DNA of 64,000 nucleotides from JACRIM01 sp038042195 (GTDB lineage: Bacteria > Planctomycetota > Phycisphaerae > UBA1845 > UTPLA1), in assembly GCA_038042195.1 (NCBI GenBank), contig JBBTET010000010.1, positions 1 to 64,000 of the forward strand, written 5' to 3'. The position numbers were made by a program, and so were the translations under genes. The notes under the pieces are model-generated. The model was not told the DNA's origin and did no database searches. It saw only the letters and a program-made list of their open reading frames with translations. Positions 59,168 to 64,000 of this stretch are shown in pieces. Positions within the stretch are counted from its first letter, which is position 1. Each line of letters begins with the position of its first letter.

Positions 59168-61240
59168 GTGAGAATTGCGTGTGCATTCGCATTGTTTTGC
59201 GTTGGGACCATCCTAACATCGCAGGCAGCTGCGGATGTGCTTTACACCCAGCCACCCAACCCGGCAGGCGGCCAATACAAATCGGCGTGGTATTCGCCCG
59301 ACGGCCTCGACAGCGATGAGTACGTGTGGGACGCCTTCACGCTCGCGTCCGGCAGCGCGATCAACGAGGTCCGCTGGCGCGGCGCGTACACCAACTATCT
59401 TTCGGGCGTCGGCAAGTCGCCTGTTTACGACTTCACCGTTTCCTTTTATCGCTCCATCGCGGGCGGAAGCCAGCCGGACGTAGGCCCCGGCGGTCGCCTT
59501 GTTCGGCACTTTGTCGGCGGTAACGCCGGCGAGACCGCCGTCGGCACCTTCGGCGGCGTGATCATGTACGACTACGCCTTCGTCCTCCCCGCGCCGTTCC
59601 AAGCGGTGGCCGGGACGAAGTACTGGGTGCAGATCGAAGCCTATCAGGGCCTCACGCCGAACTACGGTTGGCCCCCGGACTGGAGTATCGCCCGAGGCAC
59701 CGGCGGCGACAGCTCGCATTTCCGCAGGATCGGGGGGACCGGCGGCAGTTTCGCGTCCATCTCAGGCGACTGCGCGTTCACGCTGCTCGCCTCCGGAGCG
59801 CCGACCTTCACGATCAGCGCAAGCGTCTCACCCACGAACACAGGCACGATCACGGGTGCCGGCTCCTACCCCATCAACTCCACCGTTATTCTGGATGCCA
59901 CGCCCAACGCCGGCTGGGGGTTTGTGAATTGGACTGAGAATGGGACGCAGGTCAGCGCCAACCCTCAATACACCTTCACTGCAACAGTCGACCGCACACT
60001 CGTCGCCAACTTCGCCACGGCTTACACCATTACCACCTTGTCGTACCCGACCTACGGCGGCACCATCACAGGCGGCGGGATCTACACGAGCGGATCGACC
60101 GTGACCTTGGTGGCGACTCCTGTTCATGGGTTTGTTTTCTCTGGATGGTCTGACGGTGGCACAACGGCGACGCATTCGTTCCCCGCGACCAGCGATACCT
60201 ACATTACCGCCTACTTCGTTTCCGCACCGCTTTCGGCGACGTTCGACTTTGACAACGCTCCTGCGTACACCACGCTTCCGATCGACTTGACGGTCAATGG
60301 ACTCTCAGCCCATTTCTCGGCGTATGCGGTTTCCGGCGGAACCTATGCGATTTGGCCGTACGACACGTGGGGCATCAGTCCGCCGGGCTTTGCGGGACTG
60401 AGCCTTTTTCCCACATCGGTGTTTGCGGCGGACCTTATCGCCGACTTTTCAGAGACGCTGGTGGATTTTTCAATTCTGTATTGTCCGCAGGAGCTTGGCT
60501 GTGACGACTCAGCGACCATGCGGGCAACCGCCTATATGGACGGCGTCTTCGTTGCAACCAATACGACCACCGCGCCGTTCCCGGGCACCTATCCCTCAGC
60601 CACGCTGAGCATTGTCGCCCCGGCCGGATTCAATCGAGTTGTGGTTCATTACGACGCCCATCCGCCCACGTGCCAGGATTGGGGCCCTATCTTCTTTGCG
60701 GACAATGTCACTGTCACACGCGCGTGCAGCGGCCCATCAATCTCTCAGCAGCCGACATCGAACAGCACTTGCAAGATTGGTGTCTCAAGTTTTATCGCCG
60801 CTGCGGCCGGCACCCTCCCTTTGCAACACCAATGGCAGGCGGAATTGGACCCCGGAATCTGGACTGACGTGATGGATGGAAATATCGTCCACAATGGCGT
60901 TGTCTTGGGGCTCGTCAGTGGCGTGACCCTCGAGTGGATGCAAATCTCTTCTTTGACACAATTCCTCAACGATCGAGCCTCTCTCAACCTCCGGTGCACT
61001 GTCACCAACGCCTGCGGCAGCACGATCAGCAATGTCGCGACGCTCACTGTCTGGCCAACTGGAACTGGCGACGCAAACGGGGATGGGGTGATTAACGGTC
61101 GGGACATCCAAGTCTTTGTCGACTACGTCATGGCAGGCTGGTCACCCACGGCGGGTTGGTGTGCCTCTGATCTTGACTCGGATGGATGGGTCGATGACAC
61201 CGAGGTGGCCGGCATGGTCAGCCTATTGTTAGGGCAATGA
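59168..61240 (+). CDS. Secreted protein: bacterial-repeat, Ig-like and dockerin-like domains
   Basis: 690 codons from the GTG at 59168, chosen because it gives a clean signal peptide (RIACAFALFCVGTILTSQAA) with a GGGGA site; an ATG at 59129 is in frame. Residues 25-205 are a beta domain of unknown family (WYSPDGLDSDEYVWDAFTLA). Two 70-residue bacterial repeats follow (VILDATPNAGWGFVNWTENG, VTLVATPVHGFVFSGWSDGG). A lectin-like beta domain (360-520), an Ig-like domain (LPLQHQWQAELDPGIWTDVM) and a dockerin repeat (GDANGDGVINGRDIQVFVDY) end the protein. It follows the other dockerin protein by 104 bp in the same direction. Confidence 0.85.
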   Translation: MRIACAFALFCVGTILTSQAAADVLYTQPPNPAGGQYKSAWYSPDGLDSDEYVWDAFTLASGSAINEVRWRGAYTNYLSGVGKSPVYDFTVSFYRSIAGGSQPDVGPGGRLVRHFVGGNAGETAVGTFGGVIMYDYAFVLPAPFQAVAGTKYWVQIEAYQGLTPNYGWPPDWSIARGTGGDSSHFRRIGGTGGSFASISGDCAFTLLASGAPTFTISASVSPTNTGTITGAGSYPINSTVILDATPNAGWGFVNWTENGTQVSANPQYTFTATVDRTLVANFATAYTITTLSYPTYGGTITGGGIYTSGSTVTLVATPVHGFVFSGWSDGGTTATHSFPATSDTYITAYFVSAPLSATFDFDNAPAYTTLPIDLTVNGLSAHFSAYAVSGGTYAIWPYDTWGISPPGFAGLSLFPTSVFAADLIADFSETLVDFSILYCPQELGCDDSATMRATAYMDGVFVATNTTTAPFPGTYPSATLSIVAPAGFNRVVVHYDAHPPTCQDWGPIFFADNVTVTRACSGPSISQQPTSNSTCKIGVSSFIAAAAGTLPLQHQWQAELDPGIWTDVMDGNIVHNGVVLGLVSGVTLEWMQISSLTQFLNDRASLNLRCTVTNACGSTISNVATLTVWPTGTGDANGDGVINGRDIQVFVDYVMAGWSPTAGWCASDLDSDGWVDDTEVAGMVSLLLGQ

Positions 61241-61279
61241 CGTCACTCAAATACTTTTTGTAAGAATACTAACACGGAT

Positions 61280-61304
61280 GGCGATGGGGGGGCTTTCGCC
61301 TTTT
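61280..61304 (+). terminator. Weak terminator-like hairpin between convergent genes
   Basis: GGCGA (61280-61284) pairs with TCGCC (61296-61300), followed by TTTT. The stem is short, so this is only a possible end for the dockerin-protein transcript. Confidence 0.35.
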
Positions 61305-61324
61305 CAGGGGGAGGAAACCGACGC

Positions 61325-62179
61325 TCAGTATTGGTGAAATCCGTGATTCGTCTTTCGCCCCAGCCGTCCGGCATCGACCATCTTCCTGAGCAGCGGGCAG
61401 GGGCGGAACTTGGGGTCGCCGAGGTCGCGGAACAGCACTTCGAGGATGTTCAGGCACACATCAACGCCGATGAAGTCGGCGAGGGTGAGCGGCCCCATCG
61501 GAAAGTTGCAGCCCTGCTTCATGATTTCGTCGATGGTCGTCGCGTCGGCCACGCCCTCCATCAGTGCAAACGCGGCTTCGTTGATCATCGGCATGAGCAC
61601 GCGGTTGCTGACGAAGCCGGGCATGTCGTTGCAGCGAAGCGGGTTCTTGCCCATGCGCTTGGCGAGTGACTCCACCGTTTCAACCGTGGCGTCGTCGGTG
61701 GCAAGGCCGCGAATGACTTCGACGAGCGTCATCAACGGCACGGGGTTGAAAAAGTGCATGCCGATGAATTGAGCGGGGCGATCCGTCGCGGCTGCGAGCT
61801 TGGTGATGCTGATGCTGCTGGTGTTGCTGGCAAGGATCGCGCCGGCGGGCAGCAGCTTCTGGATGTCTTTGTACAGCGCGACCTTGGCATCAAAGTTCTC
61901 GTAGATGGCTTCGATGGCGATGCCGACGTTGGGCCAGTCGATGCCGGTCAGCGACGAGACGGTCTTGATGCGACCTTGCGCGGCCTTGGCGACATCGGGG
62001 CTGAGCTTGCCTTTCTCGGCGAGTTTGGAAAGACTCTTTTCAATCGCGCCGAGCGCGCCAGACACTTGGGCGGCGTTGGAGTCGTAGATGAATGTAGTCA
62101 GTCCGCTGGTGGCGGCGACCTGGGCAATGCCGCGGCCCATGGTGCCGGAGCCAATGACGACGCAGGATTCAATTGACAT
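61325..62179 (-). CDS. hbd: 3-hydroxyacyl-CoA (3-hydroxybutyryl-CoA) dehydrogenase
   Basis: 284 codons from the ATG at 62179, AAAGGA before it. It reduces acetoacetyl-CoA or oxidises 3-hydroxybutyryl-CoA with NAD(P). The dinucleotide loop is VVIGSGTMGRGIAQVAATSG. SNTSSISITKLA, the catalytic His in FIGMHFFNPVPLMTLVEVI, GKNPLRCNDMPGFVSNRVLM and MKQGCNFPMGPLTLADFIGV follow. Length matches the short single-function enzymes. It lies 123 bp behind the thiolase in the same direction; together they cover two successive steps. Confidence 0.93.
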   Translation of the reverse strand: MSIESCVVIGSGTMGRGIAQVAATSGLTTFIYDSNAAQVSGALGAIEKSLSKLAEKGKLSPDVAKAAQGRIKTVSSLTGIDWPNVGIAIEAIYENFDAKVALYKDIQKLLPAGAILASNTSSISITKLAAATDRPAQFIGMHFFNPVPLMTLVEVIRGLATDDATVETVESLAKRMGKNPLRCNDMPGFVSNRVLMPMINEAAFALMEGVADATTIDEIMKQGCNFPMGPLTLADFIGVDVCLNILEVLFRDLGDPKFRPCPLLRKMVDAGRLGRKTNHGFHQY

Positions 62180-62302
62180 AGCGGATTCCTTTGCTGATTG
62201 ACGAGTGAGCATTTTAACGGCGAACGCGATTGGCGTGATACAGCATTCACACGCGGGGAGCGCGTGCGCGGCGTTCCCTGATGGTCGCGGTTCTGATGCG
62301 CG

Positions 62303-63484
62303 TTACGGCCGCTCGATGACCATCGCCACGGCATTGCCGCCGCCGAGGCAGAGAGTGGCCACACCGCGCTTGAGGTTCATGACTTCCAGCGCGTTGATGA
62401 GCGCGACGAGGAGGCGATTGCCGCTGCATCCGATGGGGTGGCCCAGGGCGATCGCGCCGCCGAACACGTTGACGCGTTCCATCGGGATTTCCAACTGTCG
62501 GACGCAGGCAAGCATCTGCGACGCGAAGGCTTCATTGATCTCGAAGAGGTCGATGTCCTTGAGCTTCAGCCCCGCCTTCTCAACGACCTGTCGCACCGCG
62601 CCGACTGGAGCGATGAACAGTTCCTTCGGCGGCACTCCATAGGTCGTGTGGGCGAGGATGCGGGCGCGAATCGGCCAACCGCGCTTCTTGGCTTCTTCTT
62701 CGCCGGCGAGCAGGGTCATGGCTGCGCCGTCAGTCAGGCCAGATGAGTTACCCGCAGTGACGGTGCCGTCCTTTTCAAAGGCGGGCTTGAGCTTTTTGAG
62801 GTCATCAATCGTGAGTTCATGCCGTATCGACTCGTCGGCGGAGAGAATCGTCGGGCCTTTCTTGCCGGGGACTTCGATGGGAACGATGGTCTTCTTGTAG
62901 TGGCCGGCCTTGCACGCGGCCGAGGCCTTCTTGTGGCTGTCAAACGCGAACTGGTCCTGATCCTCGCGGCTGATCTTGTAAGTGCGAGCGGTGTACTCTG
63001 CGGCGCTGCCCATGCCCCAACCTTCAAAGGGACAGGTGAGGCCGTCGGCGACCATGCCGTCTTCCATCGTCATGTGGCCGAACTTGGTCGCGCCGATGCG
63101 CGTGCCGCGCACATAGTATGGAGCGTTGGACATGCTCTCGATTCCGCCGGAGAGGATGATCTTGGCTTGATCGAGCCGGATGTTGTTGTCGGAGTTCATG
63201 GCGGCACGAAGGCCGGAACCGCAGACCTGATTCACCGTGACGGCGGTGATGGTGTTAGGGAGACCGGCCTTCAGGGCGACTTGTCGCGCGGGGTTCTGTC
63301 CACAGCCGGCCTGAAGGACTTGGCCAATGAGTGCCCAGTCGATGGCATCGGTGGGACAGTTGACGGCGGCGACAGTGGCCCTGGCGACTTGGGCACCGAT
63401 GTCAGTGGCGGAGAGTGGGGCGAGGGTTCCGAGGAACTTGCCCATGGGGCTGCGTTGAGCGGCGACGATCACGCTTCGAGTCAT
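62303..63484 (-). CDS. atoB: Acetyl-CoA C-acetyltransferase (thiolase)
   Basis: 393 codons from the ATG at 63484, GGGAGG upstream. It joins two acetyl-CoA or splits acetoacetyl-CoA. The acylated cysteine is in NQVCGSGLRAAM, the His in NVFGGAIALGHPIGCSG, and the second Cys in TLCLGGGNAVAMVIE; the family usually has GGGQG or GGGMG there, so NAV is a small change. NEAFASQML is also present. The product feeds the dehydrogenase gene downstream, which suggests beta-oxidation of short chains, ketone or polyhydroxyalkanoate metabolism. Confidence 0.93.
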   Translation of the reverse strand: MTRSVIVAAQRSPMGKFLGTLAPLSATDIGAQVARATVAAVNCPTDAIDWALIGQVLQAGCGQNPARQVALKAGLPNTITAVTVNQVCGSGLRAAMNSDNNIRLDQAKIILSGGIESMSNAPYYVRGTRIGATKFGHMTMEDGMVADGLTCPFEGWGMGSAAEYTARTYKISREDQDQFAFDSHKKASAACKAGHYKKTIVPIEVPGKKGPTILSADESIRHELTIDDLKKLKPAFEKDGTVTAGNSSGLTDGAAMTLLAGEEEAKKRGWPIRARILAHTTYGVPPKELFIAPVGAVRQVVEKAGLKLKDIDLFEINEAFASQMLACVRQLEIPMERVNVFGGAIALGHPIGCSGNRLLVALINALEVMNLKRGVATLCLGGGNAVAMVIERP

Positions 63485-63730
63485 GACGATCCTCCCGAAA
63501 AAGTGGCTCGACGGTAGGGTCGGGCCGGGTCCATCGCAAGAAGCCTCGGCTGAGGCACATGGTGGATTATAGTCAATTTGTGCGTTTGCACCAAGAGTGA
63601 AAAGGCGTGCCAGTGGGTGCTTATGCGCCTTGGAGCGGCACTGCAACAGACCATGCCGGCAACCGTTGCACGGTGAATACAGGGGTCGTCACCATCCCGT
63701 CGGCCGATTGCTCGTTAGACTCCCTTATCT

Positions 63731-64000
63731 ATGGATGGATTTCTCGGACTCCCGGGCATTCGCTTCAACCAGCCGTGGGCACTGGGGCTGATGCTATTGC
63801 CCCCGGTGGTGGTGTGGCTTTCGGCGTCGCGGTTGTCAGGCCTCGGCTCGACGCGTCGGGCGATGGCGATCACGGCTCGTTGCGTAGTGATCATTCTGCT
63901 GGCACTGGCAATGGCGCAGCCGGAGTCGATTCGCAAGACAACGGATCGAATCACCCTGTTTCTTGTTGATGCGTCACAGAGCGTGCCGAGGTTGGTGCAA
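63731..64000 (+). CDS. Von Willebrand-type membrane protein, 5' end only
   Basis: 90 codons from the ATG at 63731 to the window edge. It starts with MDGFLGLPGIRFNQPWALGL, two hydrophobic helices (LMLLPPVVVWLSA, CVVIILLALAMAQP) and then ITLFLVDASQSVPRLVQ, where DASQS matches the DxSxS metal-site motif of von Willebrand A domains. The arrangement fits BatA/BatB-like or glutamine-amidotransferase-like membrane proteins of planctomycetes. No ribosome binding site is seen. Confidence 0.7.
   Translation, partial: MDGFLGLPGIRFNQPWALGLMLLPPVVVWLSASRLSGLGSTRRAMAITARCVVIILLALAMAQPESIRKTTDRITLFLVDASQSVPRLVQ

Noticed and set aside
1..64000. tRNA or rRNA genes
   Set aside because: Gaps were scanned by eye for the T-loop GTTCGA pattern and for rRNA-like conserved stretches; the few GTTCGA matches fall inside coding sequence. 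A covariance-model scan would be decisive.

Overview
The window reads as chromosomal DNA from a planctomycete, most likely of the Phycisphaerae type. This is an inference from gene content, not from a marker gene. The evidence is: many large secreted proteins ending in dockerin-like or thrombospondin-3-like domains, two ECF-sigma/Ser-Thr-kinase/TPR modules, a DUF1571 protein, multiheme cytochrome, FAD/NAD and purine housekeeping genes scattered singly rather than in long operons, and extragenic palindromic repeats of the kind common in that phylum. No rRNA, tRNA or CRISPR array was seen.

Layout. 1-1798 holds most of a PilM-type pilus assembly gene running off the left edge. 2330-5490 is an AT-richer accessory stretch (hypothetical gene, TPR protein) bordered by insertion-sequence debris. 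5575-11883 carries nadB, a small membrane protein, a BamD-like TPR protein, a large ABC exporter and a lipoprotein. 11.9-12.7 kb is a repeat-filled intergenic region. 12.8-15.4 kb is a secreted beta-propeller/Ig/dockerin protein with a sharp internal change of base composition. 15.8-18.9 kb has an RlmI-type rRNA methyltransferase and the coupled purE-purK pair. 18.9-26.2 kb has cell-envelope proteins of unknown role, an ArsR/AHSA1/AlkD-like cluster with putative operators, and a lipoprotein-type methyltransferase. 26.2-31.5 kb contains a BFD-like [2Fe-2S] protein, nadD, a DUF1571 protein with a stem-loop-rich leader, rsmE, trxA and 3-hydroxyanthranilate dioxygenase.

31.7-36.6 kb has two surface proteins facing each other that share a Cys-Gly / hydrophobic / Arg-rich C-terminal tail, a candidate sorting signal. 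36.7-49.2 kb is framed by two sigma-kinase modules pointing towards each other. Between them lie an ACMSD-type decarboxylase, a pair of COG3541-type nucleotidyltransferase genes (the second cleanly split by an IS200/IS605-family element), a remnant of an acyltransferase gene, a DUF433/DUF5615 toxin-antitoxin pair and an intact acyltransferase. 49.3-56.5 kb has a multiheme cytochrome, an RDD-domain protein, lipoproteins, a DUF1428 protein and a LuxR-type regulator. 56.7-61.2 kb has two more dockerin-bearing secreted proteins. 61.3-63.5 kb has 3-hydroxyacyl-CoA dehydrogenase and thiolase genes in one orientation, followed by the start of a von Willebrand-type membrane protein cut by the right edge.

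The region most worth a second look is 41.0-44.4 kb: a coupled nucleotidyltransferase pair of the kind tied to RNA repair, an IS200-like element whose exact excision would restore the split gene, an acyltransferase stub abutting the split gene, and a toxin-antitoxin module with a strong promoter. The paired CTERM-like tails at 33.1 and 34.0 kb are the best candidate for an undescribed sorting system.
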